DNA of 41,856 bases from Clostridiales bacterium (GCA_031263155.1 JAISGK010000053.1:1-41856); one strand, 5' to 3'. Positions 15,892 through 24,857 are shown, numbered from the stretch's first letter. Notes: generated by a model from the sequence alone, not told the origin. Made by a program: numbers and translations.

Positions 15892-16350
15892 TTAATGGAT
15901 TTGCAAACCAAAGGTTGCAATAGCGCTATTAGCGTAGCGTAAATCCCCTGTCACCTCTTGGCCAAACCACACAGGCGGCATGAATTCTCGCGCGTTTTCC
16001 ACATTCTTAAATTCGACCTCAACAGTCGCGAAACCCGCCAGTGAATCATGATAAATATCAAGCTCGGCAATGTGCCCTTCTACAATGGGAATACGTACGC
16101 GAGTTTTTTTGATCGACTTCGTCTCCGCTTTGCGCAACAGGCGATCATATTGCTCCTGTGTGATCACAAACTCTGCTTCTTCATGAGCCATATCGAACCC
16201 TTGCTTCACGGTGAGAAAAAAGTCATCGTCGGCGCGGCGCAGACGTATTACAGGGTCTACCGAAATATAAGCCTGCTCAATATCTATGTGCTCGAACTTA
16301 CTCAAATCAAAAGGAATGGCGTCTAACAAGAATTTACGTTCTATCTCCAC
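15892..16350 (-). CDS. CYTH domain protein (triphosphate tunnel metalloenzyme)
   Basis: Member of the CYTH superfamily, whose bacterial members are inorganic triphosphatases or adenylate-cyclase-like enzymes. The signature EIERKFL is at the very N terminus if translation starts at GTG 16350, which has AAAGGTGAT upstream; the ATG at 16398 would add 16 residues and has no such site. Further tunnel residues are visible: IRLRRADDDFFLTVKQG (the RxR and K pairs), RVRIPIVEGHIAELDIYHD and TVEVEFKN (acidic metal ligands). About 152 residues, the normal length for a single CYTH domain. It follows gltX after about 70 bases. Confidence 0.85.
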   Translation of the reverse strand: MEIERKFLLDAIPFDLSKFEHIDIEQAYISVDPVIRLRRADDDFFLTVKQGFDMAHEEAEFVITQEQYDRLLRKAETKSIKKTRVRIPIVEGHIAELDIYHDSLAGFATVEVEFKNVENAREFMPPVWFGQEVTGDLRYANSAIATFGLQIH

Positions 16351-16419
16351 AAGTATCACCTTTGTCGCGTTTGTATGGTTTTGGTTTTCTCTGCCCATCA
16401 GCTTCTATTAATAAATAAG

Positions 16420-17865
16420 TTAATTCATTAATTTATTTATCCCCATCTTAACGCGGCGCAGGGTCTCGTTTTTGCCCAATAGCGCGCATAGCTCCGCCGC
16501 GCCGCACGGAGATGTCGGCTGACCGCTTAGCGCAGTACGCACAGGCCACAGTACAACGCCATTTTTAGCTCCCAACGTCGAAGCCAACCTCAACAACTCA
16601 TTATATATATTTTGGGCGGAAAAATCTTGCATACCCTGTAATATCTCAAGAACATGTGTCAAGCTAACCAGAGAATTTCCCAGTGTAGTCTTCATCTTTT
16701 TATGCTCGAACATTTTTTTGTCATAAGCCGGTAGATTGTCGATAAATGACACCAAAGGCGGTATATCATTAAGAAACGATATGCGTGTTTTAACCATCTC
16801 AGCGACGGTTTTTAAGTCAATTCCGGGCGCCTTAACGCAATCTTGCAGTACCGGCAGGGCATACGGGTAAAATTCATCAGCGTCCATAGCTTTCCAATAC
16901 TCTCCACTAAGCCATGTAAGCTTGTTGATGTCAAACACAGAGGGCGACTTGCTGATACGCCGCTCATCAAATTCACCAACCAATTCAGCAAGAGTGAATT
17001 TTTCGCGATTATCAGAGGGACTCCAACCCAAAAGCGCTACATAATTCACAATCGTTTCCGGTAAAAAACCCATATCCAATAGATTTGTAAACGACGCCGA
17101 GCCATCACGCTTGCTAAACTTGCGCCCAGACGCGTCCAAAATAAGCGGCAAATGAATATACACGGGAGGCTGCCAGCCAAACGCCTCGTACAATAGGTTG
17201 TATTTAGGCGTGGATGTGAGATATTCGCAACCACGCAAAACGTGTGTAATGCCCATGAGATGATCATCCACCACATTGGCAAAGTTATAGGTGGGCATAC
17301 CATCAGATTTGAGTAGCACTTGATCCTCAATCTCTTCATTTTGAACGGTGATAGAGCCATAAATAACATCATCAAATGTCGCCGCTCCAGCGGGTATTAG
17401 CTGACGTACGCAATGCTCTTCTCCATTGGCAATTTTGGATTCAATCTCTCCCTTTGTCAAACGATAACACTTTCTATCATACTTGGCAAAGGTAAGCTGT
17501 TCGTCATCTTCAGTGCTGTCGCGGTCCTCTTTTTTACAAAAGCAATAGTAAGCGCCGCCGTTTTTAACCAACTGCTCCGCGTACTGACTATAGATATGCC
17601 TGCGCTCGCTTTGACGATATGGGCCATAGTTCCCTCCCACATCCGGCCCCTCGTCATGGGTCAAGCCGGCTGTCTTTAATGTTTGGTAGATAAAATCCTC
17701 CGCGCCTTGCACATATCTGTTTTGGTCAGTATCTTCTATACGCAGTAGAAATATACCGCCATAGTGTTTGGCAATAAGGTATTCATACAAGGCAGTGCGC
17801 AGATTACCTATGTGCATCATGCCCGTAGGGCTGGGCGCAAAACGTGTGCGAATCAATTTAACCAT
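16420..17865 (-). CDS. gltX: Glutamate--tRNA ligase
   Basis: Class I aminoacyl-tRNA synthetase that charges tRNA-Glu (and often tRNA-Gln in organisms that transamidate), about 481 residues. The HIGH motif is MHIGN (residues 18-21) in FAPSPTGMMHIGN, and the KMSKS loop is KFSKR at 249-253. LRIEDTD and the C-terminal anticodon-binding domain (FDINKLTWLSGEYW onward) are present. The ATG at 17865 lies against its AAAGG, whereas TTG 17856 has that AAAGGA at proper spacing and overlaps the stop of the upstream transporter as TTGA. The true N terminus may therefore be three residues shorter. Co-transcription with two transporters upstream is unusual. Confidence 0.95.
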   Translation of the reverse strand: MVKLIRTRFAPSPTGMMHIGNLRTALYEYLIAKHYGGIFLLRIEDTDQNRYVQGAEDFIYQTLKTAGLTHDEGPDVGGNYGPYRQSERRHIYSQYAEQLVKNGGAYYCFCKKEDRDSTEDDEQLTFAKYDRKCYRLTKGEIESKIANGEEHCVRQLIPAGAATFDDVIYGSITVQNEEIEDQVLLKSDGMPTYNFANVVDDHLMGITHVLRGCEYLTSTPKYNLLYEAFGWQPPVYIHLPLILDASGRKFSKRDGSASFTNLLDMGFLPETIVNYVALLGWSPSDNREKFTLAELVGEFDERRISKSPSVFDINKLTWLSGEYWKAMDADEFYPYALPVLQDCVKAPGIDLKTVAEMVKTRISFLNDIPPLVSFIDNLPAYDKKMFEHKKMKTTLGNSLVSLTHVLEILQGMQDFSAQNIYNELLRLASTLGAKNGVVLWPVRTALSGQPTSPCGAAELCALLGKNETLRRVKMGINKLMN

Positions 17866-18431
17866 CCTTTAATCAGATAAACCGCCAGCGCGACTGCGCC
17901 TGAGGTAATAATAACAATAATTACCGGCGCTTTAAAAAAACGCAGCGCACAGAACGACAGTATGAAGATCACTACCGCGAACACGTCTGGGGTTATGAAC
18001 GATGTATCAAACACTATGCCGCCTGGCCACAGCGTCTCTATAATAATCGCCGCGCCCGCCGACGCGATTAACCCGACGGCGGCGGGGCGCATAACCGAGA
18101 GCATGTCCTGCACACGTTTAAGGCTTTGATATTTCTTGTAAAAATATGCCAAGGTCGTAACGATAACGCAGGCGGGCGACACACAACCCAAAGTGGCGAC
18201 CACCGCGCCCAACATACCCGCAACGCGAAAGCCTGTGAAGGTAGACGCATTAATTGCGATGGGGCCAGGGGTCATTTGCGAAAGCGTGAGCAGGTCTAAA
18301 AATTCAGCTTGAGTCATCCAGCCCTGAGCAATTATCACGCGCTCTTTTATCATGGGCAGCGTCGCGTATCCTCCGCCAATAGCTAACAAACCTATTTGAA
18401 AGAATGTCCAGTACAATTCGAGATATATCAT
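17853..18431 (-). CDS. Chromate transporter family protein, half-size (second of pair)
   Basis: Membrane protein of the CHR (ChrA) family, about 192 residues with six hydrophobic segments. The CHR signature is clear: TFFQIGLLAIGGGYATLPMI at the N terminus, then LLTLSQMTPGPIAINASTFTGFRVAG. I prefer ATG 18431 (MIYLELYWTFF), with GGGAAG seven bases upstream, over ATG 18446. Half-size CHR proteins occur as adjacent pairs that probably work together; full-size ChrA exports chromate, but many family members have no proven substrate. Its last codons overlap the start of gltX, so translation of the two is likely coupled. Confidence 0.88.
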   Translation of the reverse strand: MIYLELYWTFFQIGLLAIGGGYATLPMIKERVIIAQGWMTQAEFLDLLTLSQMTPGPIAINASTFTGFRVAGMLGAVVATLGCVSPACVIVTTLAYFYKKYQSLKRVQDMLSVMRPAAVGLIASAGAAIIIETLWPGGIVFDTSFITPDVFAVVIFILSFCALRFFKAPVIIVIITSGAVALAVYLIKGWLN

Positions 18432-18480
18432 AACATAACTTCCCATGTTTTAATTCTTAATTTTTTATTACATTAAAATT

Positions 18481-19032
18481 TCACTTTTTTTTATTCCCGA
18501 ATGATCTAACCAGCCCTATAGCCGCGCACGAAAGGATGAGAACAACCACGTTAACATTAAGAAAAAATGCCGCTGCGAACACCACGACCATTATCACGGT
18601 TCCCATCACATCTTTGCCTCCTACTATGTTGCCAGAGAGCGAAAAGACAGCGTCAGCCAATAAAGCCGCAACTGTAGCTTGCATCCCTTTTAGAGCGGAA
18701 GCGACGTAGGTATTGTCAATAAACGAGTCATAAAGGCCACCGACAATGGACATGATGATAAGAGGAGGCAAGGCCGCTCCTAGCATCGAAACAAGCGCGC
18801 CGCCAACCCCTCCCACGCGATAACCAATAAGTATTGATGTATTAATGGCCATAACCCCTGGCGCAGATGTGGCAATGGCCGTTATGTCGAGCATTTCTTT
18901 CTCTTCCAGCCAGCCTTTTTCATCCACAAATTTCTTTTTTAACAACGGAACTATTACATACCCGCCGCCAAACGTCAGCGCGCTGACCGAAAATGTCGTG
19001 GCAAACAACCCGAAGTATCTGTTTTTGTTCAT
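18481..19032 (-). CDS. Chromate transporter family protein, half-size (first of pair)
   Basis: CHR-family membrane protein, about 183 residues, homologous to its downstream neighbour: FGLFATTFSVSALTFGGGYVIVPLL, then ITAIATSAPGVMAINTSILIGYRVGG. The first gene of the pair has SAPG where the second has TPGP. ATG 19032 is favoured because AGGGTG lies six bases before it; GTG 19041 overlaps that site. The gap to the second gene is about 50 bases. No chromate-resistance regulator is adjacent. The pair probably forms one heteromeric anion transporter. Confidence 0.88.
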   Translation of the reverse strand: MNKNRYFGLFATTFSVSALTFGGGYVIVPLLKKKFVDEKGWLEEKEMLDITAIATSAPGVMAINTSILIGYRVGGVGGALVSMLGAALPPLIIMSIVGGLYDSFIDNTYVASALKGMQATVAALLADAVFSLSGNIVGGKDVMGTVIMVVVFAAAFFLNVNVVVLILSCAAIGLVRSFGNKKK

Positions 19033-19113
19033 CCGATTCACCCTGAACGCATCTTATGATATCCTTTATGTTATATCACAAAAAAGCCCATACCACAACA
19101 GGTCTCCGCCACG

Positions 19114-19137
19114 AAAAAGGAGCAGGAAACCTGCTCC
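19114..19137 (-). terminator. Terminator of the DeoR-type regulator gene
   Basis: On the minus strand GGAGCAGG and CCTGCTCC (19119-19137) form an 8-bp stem with a TTT loop, followed by TTTTTCG. It lies 30 bases after the regulator's stop codon. Confidence 0.8.
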
Positions 19138-19166
19138 GTATGTATATGTATTGTTTTAATTGGCAA

Positions 19167-19928
19167 TCAGGCGACAAGATTGATTTGATGCTGACGCAAG
19201 AAGTCGCGCCATGGCAAATTGGGCATGTCGTTGGTCACTATAACATGCACATGGGGAACATCAAGGAACTGCACAAAACTTACATTGTCAAACTTATAAT
19301 TCTCAACCCCCAAAATAATCTGCCGGGCAGCGCGGGTCATAAGGCGCTTCACCTCCGCCTCCTGCTCGTTCTCTTCCGAAAGGCCAAAATCTCGATGAAT
19401 GGCTGTACAAGATATAATGGCTTTTTCGACATGCAGGGCGCGCAAGGTCTGCTCTGAAGCGGCTCCCGTAAGAACAAGCTCGTTCGGGCGCACTACGCCG
19501 CCGGTAGATATCACCTTAACATGCCTGTGATAGGCGCAATTTACCATGATTTCCAGCGAGTTGGTGACAATGGTAATATCATTTTTTGCTTTGAGCAAGC
19601 GCGCAGTGGCGATTGCGAATGGTGATGAGTCTAACATCAATGTATCGCCATCTTTAATAAGTTCTACCGCTTTTTTGGCGATATCTATAATGTTTTCTTG
19701 CTCACTGCGCACATCAAGGCTTCGCACGGACAGCTCAGGCTCAAGTTCTTGCCCGTAAATAGCGCCGCCGTAAGTTTTGCGGATAAGACCTCGACGCTCC
19801 AATTTCTCTAAATCGCGTCTTATGGTTTCTTCCGTGACATGATACTCGCGGCTTAAGTCTGACACAAGCGCAGTCTGATTAGCTTGCAAGTAAGCGAGTA
19901 TCCTATTCTGCCGTTCGATTGCCAGCAT
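19167..19928 (-). CDS. DeoR family transcriptional regulator
   Basis: Sugar-phosphate-responsive repressor, 253 residues from ATG 19928 (MLAIERQNRILAYL), chosen over the upstream in-frame start because GGGGGG lies six bases before it. The N-terminal helix-turn-helix is VSDLSREYHVTEETIRRDLEKLERRGLIRKTYGG, and the C-terminal DeoR sensor shows the LDSSPFAIATARLL and NDITIVTNSLEIM segments. It is monocistronic, with its own promoter overlapping the end of the pbp gene and a terminator downstream. Targets are not visible; the rhamnulokinase gene lies about 7 kb away and I would not link them. Confidence 0.92.
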   Translation of the reverse strand: MLAIERQNRILAYLQANQTALVSDLSREYHVTEETIRRDLEKLERRGLIRKTYGGAIYGQELEPELSVRSLDVRSEQENIIDIAKKAVELIKDGDTLMLDSSPFAIATARLLKAKNDITIVTNSLEIMVNCAYHRHVKVISTGGVVRPNELVLTGAASEQTLRALHVEKAIISCTAIHRDFGLSEENEQEAEVKRLMTRAARQIILGVENYKFDNVSFVQFLDVPHVHVIVTNDMPNLPWRDFLRQHQINLVA

Positions 19929-19970
19929 ATGTGTCCCCCCAAAATCTCTCCAATTGCGATAATCATACAT

Positions 19971-19999
19971 ATTATGCCATTATTTACTTATTATGTCAA
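19971..19999 (-). promoter_or_regulatory. Promoter of the DeoR-type regulator
   Basis: Minus-strand TTGACA (19994-19999) and CATAAT (19971-19976) are separated by 17 bases. The -35 element overlaps the stop codon region of the penicillin-binding protein gene. Confidence 0.75.
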
Positions 20000-21517
20000 A
20001 TATTTTACGATGTTTTTTGCAATGGGGAGAACCGACGCACTTCCCCCCGAATTTTCAACAATAATAGCGATCGCGTACTTCGGCGCGTCTGCTGGAAAAA
20101 ACGCGGTATACCAGCCATGATCCTCCCCAGAAGAATTTTCTGCCGTACCAGTTTTTGCCGCAATTCGCGTTTCTTCGACATAAGCGTTATTGCCCGTGCC
20201 GATCTCTGTCACTTGTGTCATCATTTCTGTGAGCATTGCCGATTGCTCAGGTGTAAACACCATTTTCATCATTTGGGGCATATTCTTTTGTATAACAGCG
20301 CCGTTATAGGTTTGAATGTGATCGACAATGTAGGGCGCCATCATAATGCCGTCGTTAGCAACGCACGCCGTTATCATAGCTGCCAGCAATGGGACAATTA
20401 ATGTCTCGCCTTGCCCGATTGCCGTATCGGCCAGCATGGGTTCGTTGCCATTTGTGCTGATTGATGTTTCAAAAGAGGGTATACCATCAAGGGGAGCATC
20501 ATTTGATATCATATCATTTGTTAATATCTCATCGGTAAGACTAAATCTAGACACGCTGTATTCCAGCGCATAGGGGATTGCCGAATTAAAATACGCGCGT
20601 TCGGCAACTGTTTTAAGTTTAGCGTCCCCAAGTTTAACACCAAGCGTCGCGAAAAACGTATTGCAAGATTTGGCAAACGCCAATGCCAAGTCTTCTTCGC
20701 CATGCGCTGTCAAATTATAGCACCTTATTCGTTTGCCCAATACGGTTTGCCCCTCGCAGGTGTAAATCATATTGCCCATATCGTACTCCATAGCGGCAGC
20801 CGCCGTGATAATTTTGAATATAGACCCTGGCGGATACAGCCCCTGTGTCGCGCGGTTAAGCAACGGCGCTCTCTCGTCATTTTTCAACATATCGAAATCC
20901 ATATTCTGTGGATCAAACGACGGGCGCGATGCCATGGCAAGTATTTTCCCCGTCGAAACATCCAAAACCACCGCAGCGGATTTACCCCATAGCTGCTCAT
21001 AAACATAGCGCTGCAAGTCAGAATCCAATGTAAGAACCAAACTGTCAGCTATTACGGGTGTATCATTAAGCACGTTATTAAGCCGCTGTAATAATTCGTT
21101 ATGCGCCGATTGCATCTGGAAGTTGTAGCGCGCTTCAACACCGTAAAAACCTGCCGCGTAGTCAGCATAGCCTACCAAGTGCGCGGCTGACTCGCCCAGA
21201 GGATACAGGCGTTTGCCTTCGTCGGTTATCGCCAATGTTTTGCCGTTAGCGTCCAGGACACTACCACGAATCATGGTGTCGTCGGTTTTTCGCAAGCGCG
21301 GGTTATACGTACCCGTTATTATGCCGGCGCTATCCACAGCAAGAAATTTGATAAGATAGATGGTAAGCGCGGCAAACAAGGCAAAATACAACCAAAACAC
21401 ACGTCGAATATTTTTCTTCATTTGCTTTTTGTTAATACCGGAACCATGCGGCTTTTTGCTAAAATCTTTCTTGCTAAAATCTCTCTCGCTAAAATCTTCC
21501 GGATCGGGGCGCTTCAT
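19991..21517 (-). CDS. Class B penicillin-binding protein (D,D-transpeptidase)
   Basis: Cell-wall transpeptidase, 508 residues, with a single membrane anchor around residues 40-60. The catalytic triad motifs are S232-IF-K235 (SxxK, in YPPGSIFKI), S285-C-N287 (SxN) and K456-T-G458. A dimerisation-type segment (GSVLDANGKTLAITDEGKRLYPLGE) precedes them, as in PbpA/FtsI proteins; PASTA domains are absent. The cytoplasmic N terminus is odd: DFSERDFSKKDFSKK comes from a 15-base tandem repeat. It overlaps the upstream RNase HI gene by four bases. A role in elongation, division or sporulation cannot be decided. Confidence 0.92.
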   Translation of the reverse strand: MKRPDPEDFSERDFSKKDFSKKPHGSGINKKQMKKNIRRVFWLYFALFAALTIYLIKFLAVDSAGIITGTYNPRLRKTDDTMIRGSVLDANGKTLAITDEGKRLYPLGESAAHLVGYADYAAGFYGVEARYNFQMQSAHNELLQRLNNVLNDTPVIADSLVLTLDSDLQRYVYEQLWGKSAAVVLDVSTGKILAMASRPSFDPQNMDFDMLKNDERAPLLNRATQGLYPPGSIFKIITAAAAMEYDMGNMIYTCEGQTVLGKRIRCYNLTAHGEEDLALAFAKSCNTFFATLGVKLGDAKLKTVAERAYFNSAIPYALEYSVSRFSLTDEILTNDMISNDAPLDGIPSFETSISTNGNEPMLADTAIGQGETLIVPLLAAMITACVANDGIMMAPYIVDHIQTYNGAVIQKNMPQMMKMVFTPEQSAMLTEMMTQVTEIGTGNNAYVEETRIAAKTGTAENSSGEDHGWYTAFFPADAPKYAIAIIVENSGGSASVLPIAKNIVKYLT

Positions 21518-21957
21518 AGGCTCAACACATCTTTTGCCAGCTTGTCAGCCTGTTCGTTATACCTGTCGCCCGTGTGCGCCGTCACTTTATGAAATGTAAC
21601 ATTAAGATGGTTTTTGATAGAATCATAAAATTCTTTATATGCTTTAGTGATAGGCAGTTTGGCCTTCCACCTGCCCAAGCACCAAGCGGCGATACCCTCA
21701 TAGTCATAAAACAAATCCAAATGCTTAATACCATGTTTCGCGCAGTGTTTCATAATCACTTCAGCGCCCTTAATCTCACCCGCCACATTGCGCGACCGCG
21801 CGGAATCAGGATCGTCATACCGTTTGCTAAATGTTCTTACTTCGCCATCGTAAATAAAAACGATACCACAACTGTACGCGCCAGACCTAACATCGTAACT
21901 GCCGTCTACGTAAGCCGCCGCTTGCTTCATGCAGAAGTCTTTATTTTCTTTGTCCAT
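21514..21957 (-). CDS. rnhA: Ribonuclease HI
   Basis: RNase H fold protein that cleaves RNA in RNA:DNA hybrids, 147 residues. The catalytic acids are D18 (AYVDGSYD), E61 (AGEIKGA), D85 (LFYDYEGI) and D138 (NEQADKLAK), with the flexible-loop histidine in TAHTGD. The start has AGGGGTAGG directly upstream. It is the first gene of a two-gene unit with the penicillin-binding protein (ATGA overlap). A type 2 enzyme, RNase HII, is encoded at 31972, so both classes are present. Confidence 0.92.
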   Translation of the reverse strand: MDKENKDFCMKQAAAYVDGSYDVRSGAYSCGIVFIYDGEVRTFSKRYDDPDSARSRNVAGEIKGAEVIMKHCAKHGIKHLDLFYDYEGIAAWCLGRWKAKLPITKAYKEFYDSIKNHLNVTFHKVTAHTGDRYNEQADKLAKDVLSL

Positions 21958-22016
21958 TACCTACCCCTGTTTTTTTTAAGACGAGAAAATCGATAACTAT
22001 CCAGATTTTCCCTAAC

Positions 22017-22045
22017 AGTATACAATAAACACTATAAAATCTCAA
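22017..22045 (-). promoter_or_regulatory. Promoter of rnhA and the penicillin-binding protein gene
   Basis: Minus-strand TTGAGA (22040-22045) and TATACT (22017-22022) are separated by 17 bases, about 60 bases upstream of rnhA. It lies in a 287-base AT-rich divergent intergenic region. Confidence 0.65.
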
Positions 22046-22194
22046 GAAAAAAGTCTATCTGGCCCAAATATTATAAAATATAAATTAATTCTGCAAAATT
22101 ACCTAATAATTAGCCCTTAATTATATCAATTGACACTTCTAACATTTTCAGTTAATATATACTAAATATCTATTTGCTTATTCGTAATTGATGT

Positions 22195-22200
22195 TATAAT
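22195..22200 (+). promoter_or_regulatory. Probable -10 element of the cysteine desulfurase gene
   Basis: TATAAT lies 45 bases before the start codon in AT-rich DNA. No good -35 hexamer is found at 17 bases (ATTTGC), so an activator may be needed. Confidence 0.4.
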
Positions 22201-22244
22201 ATAGAAAACTATTAAATATTTTGTCATAAATAGGGAGAATACAT

Positions 22245-23654
22245 ATGAATTCAGGAAATCATTTTGTTTGGGAGTATCAGCCTAATCTTTCATCTGACAG
22301 CAGACCTTTACCAATAGACGCCTCCAAGCATACGACAGAAGAAAAGTTGTCGTTTGTACCACAGATTTTAGCGCTGGAAGAAGTGCCCGCCTTTTTACCC
22401 GATGACATTCAGCCGTCCGAGAGGCTGCCAATGAGCATAGGCGGCATAGGCATTGATCAAATTCGCGCCGACTTTCCCATTTTAAAGCGCACTGTAGATG
22501 GCAATCCGCTAATATATTTTGACAATGCCGCGACTACACAACGGCCTGTACAGGTTATTAACCGCATTAGCTATTATTATTTACATGAAAACGCAAATGT
22601 GCACCGATCAGGACACACCTTAGCCAGATGTTCCTCTAGCCAGTTTGAAGCGGCACGCGAAAAGGTTTCCGCGTTTATCGGCGCGGCGCCCAATGAAATC
22701 GTCTTTACCCGCGGGGCGACCGAGAGCATAAATCTATGCGCGCAGGCATATGTAAAGCAACTGCTTAATCCCGGCGACGAAATCATACTAACGCTGCTAG
22801 AGCACCACTCAAATATTGTGCCATGGCAAGTGATAGCAGAAGAAAAAGGCGCTCATTTGCGTGTGGCTACCGTAGACCAAACAGGGCAGATAGACATGGC
22901 GGAATACGCAAAGCTGTTTAATAATCGAACACGATTTGCGTCATTTACATATGTGTCAAACGCGCTGGGCACGGTGCTGCCAGCGCAAGAAATGATCGCG
23001 ATAGCGCACCAAAACGGCGTAAGCGTTCTAATAGACGCTGCTCAAGCCGTATCGCACATACCAATAAATGTTTATGAACTCGACGTAGATTTTTTGGCGT
23101 TTTCTGGTCACAAGTGCCTAGGCCCTACAGGCATTGGAGTGCTATACGGCAAAAGCGCGCTTATGAACGCGGCGCGCCCATACCAAGTCGGCGGTTCTAT
23201 GATAGCCGACGTTACGTTCGAGCGGACGTTCTTTCACAAAAGCCCGCAAAAATTTGAGGCGGGCACACCCAATATTGTAGGAGCTGTGGGCCTGGCAGCG
23301 GCGCTCAATTATCTAACGGACATAGGTATGGATAATATAGCGGCGTATGAACATAAGCTTATCGAATACGCAACAGACACCCTCTCTACGGTCCCCGGCC
23401 TACGCTTTGTGGGCATGCCGACCCGGCGCGTTGGCGCGCTGTCTTTTGTACTGGACAGTCACAGCAACGATAATGTCGCTGAATTTTTGGCGGGTATAGG
23501 CATAGGGGTTCGCGCGGGACATCATTGCGCGCAACCTATCATGCGTCACTTTGGGTTGGAGGCGACTGTACGCCCGTCATTTGCTTTTTACAACACCTTC
23601 CGCGAAGTGGCCAAGATGGGTGAGGCATTAAGGTATTACTCTAAACCGTTATAG
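22245..23654 (+). CDS. sufS: Cysteine desulfurase, SufS/CsdA type, with N-terminal extension
   Basis: PLP enzyme that takes sulfur from cysteine for Fe-S cluster and other sulfur-transfer pathways, 469 residues. Landmarks are YFDNAATTQRP (91-101), HRSGHTLA (120), LLEHHSNIVPW (184), the Schiff-base lysine K290 in FSGHKCLGPTG, and the persulfide cysteine C428 in RAGHHCAQP, the group II (SufS) pattern. Typical SufS proteins have about 405 residues; here about 68 extra residues precede the usual start (IRADFPIL), in an acidic, proline-containing segment without a recognisable domain. The ATG has GGGAGA seven bases upstream, so the extension is probably translated. No sufBCDU genes are adjacent. 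Confidence 0.92.
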   Translation: MNSGNHFVWEYQPNLSSDSRPLPIDASKHTTEEKLSFVPQILALEEVPAFLPDDIQPSERLPMSIGGIGIDQIRADFPILKRTVDGNPLIYFDNAATTQRPVQVINRISYYYLHENANVHRSGHTLARCSSSQFEAAREKVSAFIGAAPNEIVFTRGATESINLCAQAYVKQLLNPGDEIILTLLEHHSNIVPWQVIAEEKGAHLRVATVDQTGQIDMAEYAKLFNNRTRFASFTYVSNALGTVLPAQEMIAIAHQNGVSVLIDAAQAVSHIPINVYELDVDFLAFSGHKCLGPTGIGVLYGKSALMNAARPYQVGGSMIADVTFERTFFHKSPQKFEAGTPNIVGAVGLAAALNYLTDIGMDNIAAYEHKLIEYATDTLSTVPGLRFVGMPTRRVGALSFVLDSHSNDNVAEFLAGIGIGVRAGHHCAQPIMRHFGLEATVRPSFAFYNTFREVAKMGEALRYYSKPL

Positions 23655-24101
23655 ATTTATTATACATACACAACGAGCGGGAACCGCCTGACCTATGCCC
23701 TGGGGTTAAACCTGACGCCAGGGCATTTAACTATCCTAAATTATTTTTGTGGAAATGAGCGCTGGATAATTCGCTGGCAGGTTTGAATTGATTGCTCGAT
23801 TGATTGTCAACGAATTGAAAAGAGTGCAGACTTCAACGACTGCACTCTCATTACCTGCGTAACCTTCCCCACTCAACATCAATGGCATTTGAAACAAGGG
23901 CTTCTCGTTTGACGCTTCCAGAGGCTTTGACGCGCCTAGCGGCGAAAACATAAGCAAGCCAATACCATGTGCTCAACTATTCTTAATTGTTAATAATTGT
24001 TAATCGCTAATTTCTTATATATTACACATATTTTTAGTTTTTGTCAAGTTACCGCCAACAATTCATCCCGCTAACCTACAAGTAAGCAAAGCTTCTAAAT
24101 C
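23655..24101. other. 447-base intergenic region with hairpins
   Basis: After sufS, ATGCCCTGG (23694) and CCAGGGCAT (to 23727) form a 9-bp hairpin with a long loop, possibly a weak terminator. GAGTGCAG and CTGCACTC (about 23821-23846) form another. A minus-strand open frame (about 71 residues from ATG 23951, MFSPLGASKPLEAS) spans the second hairpin; it lacks a ribosome binding site and I do not recognise it, so it is listed here rather than as a gene. The last 130 bases, before the pyrH 3' end, are AT-rich and empty. Confidence 0.5.
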
Positions 24102-24857
24102 TTACGCGTAGGCGGTCTCGGTGCGGTTATCCAAATATGTACCTACATCTTCCCCCTGGATAGCCGCCAGTAGATTTTGTTCATCAAACATCTTAAAAAC
24201 CATGCTTGGCAGATTGCTTTCTTGGCACATCGCCAAAGCCGAAGTGTCGATAATTTCTACACCGGACATATTGATGGCATCGCGGTAGTTGAGGGTTTTA
24301 AAGCGCCGCGCGTCAGAATGCTCATGTGGATTGCGGTCATAGACACCCGATTCCTTGGTGGCTTTGATCAAAACTTCACAGCGTAATTCTAGGGCTCGCA
24401 GTGAAGCGCCGGTATCGGTAGTAACATAAGGTACGCCTGTGCCCGCCGTCAAAATAAGGATGCGATTGTGAGCCAAATGCCGCAGGGCTTTATTGCGAAC
24501 ATATAATTCGGCCGCCACTGGCATACTTAGCGCGGACATGAGGCGCACCGGCGACTGTAGGCGCTCCAGCGCGTCCATCAGCACCAAGCCATTCATTATT
24601 GTGCCCAACATCCCTACATAATCCGCTGTTACCCGATCCATGCCGTCTTTACTCCAGTCCTTACCGCGGCAGAGGTTGCCCCCACCCATCACCACAGCCA
24701 CCTGCACGCCCAAATCGTGCACCGCCTTGATTTTTCGCGCCATTTTTGCAGCCATACGCGGATCGAGGTCTGCGATTTTCCCTTGCTCGTTAATGGGTTT
24801 TTCACCTTGCAACGCTTCACCGCTGACTTTTAATAGCACTCGCTTAAACCTCGTCAC
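24102..24857 (-). CDS. pyrH: UMP kinase
   Basis: Amino-acid-kinase-fold enzyme that phosphorylates UMP to UDP in pyrimidine nucleotide synthesis, hexameric in bacteria. Signatures are RVLLKVSGEALQG at the N terminus, VVMGGGNLCRG, DYVGMLGTIMNGL, TAGTGVPYVTTDTGA and IKATKESGVYDRNP. The favoured start is GTG 24857, with AAAGGTGG six bases upstream, giving 251 residues, close to family size. An ATG at 24926 with AAAAGGGG upstream would add 23 residues (MAGNETVGLCQTAK), and an ATG at 24959 would add 34. A TATACT -10 at 24950-24955 argues against the longest form. It is alone here; the usual tsf and frr neighbours are absent. Confidence 0.93.
   Translation of the reverse strand: MTRFKRVLLKVSGEALQGEKPINEQGKIADLDPRMAAKMARKIKAVHDLGVQVAVVMGGGNLCRGKDWSKDGMDRVTADYVGMLGTIMNGLVLMDALERLQSPVRLMSALSMPVAAELYVRNKALRHLAHNRILILTAGTGVPYVTTDTGASLRALELRCEVLIKATKESGVYDRNPHEHSDARRFKTLNYRDAINMSGVEIIDTSALAMCQESNLPSMVFKMFDEQNLLAAIQGEDVGTYLDNRTETAYA

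Noticed and set aside
23736-23957. Minus-strand 73-codon frame (internal MFSPLGASKPLEAS)
   Set aside because: No ribosome binding site, a hairpin in the middle and no recognised family. It is mentioned in the intergenic description but not called as a gene.
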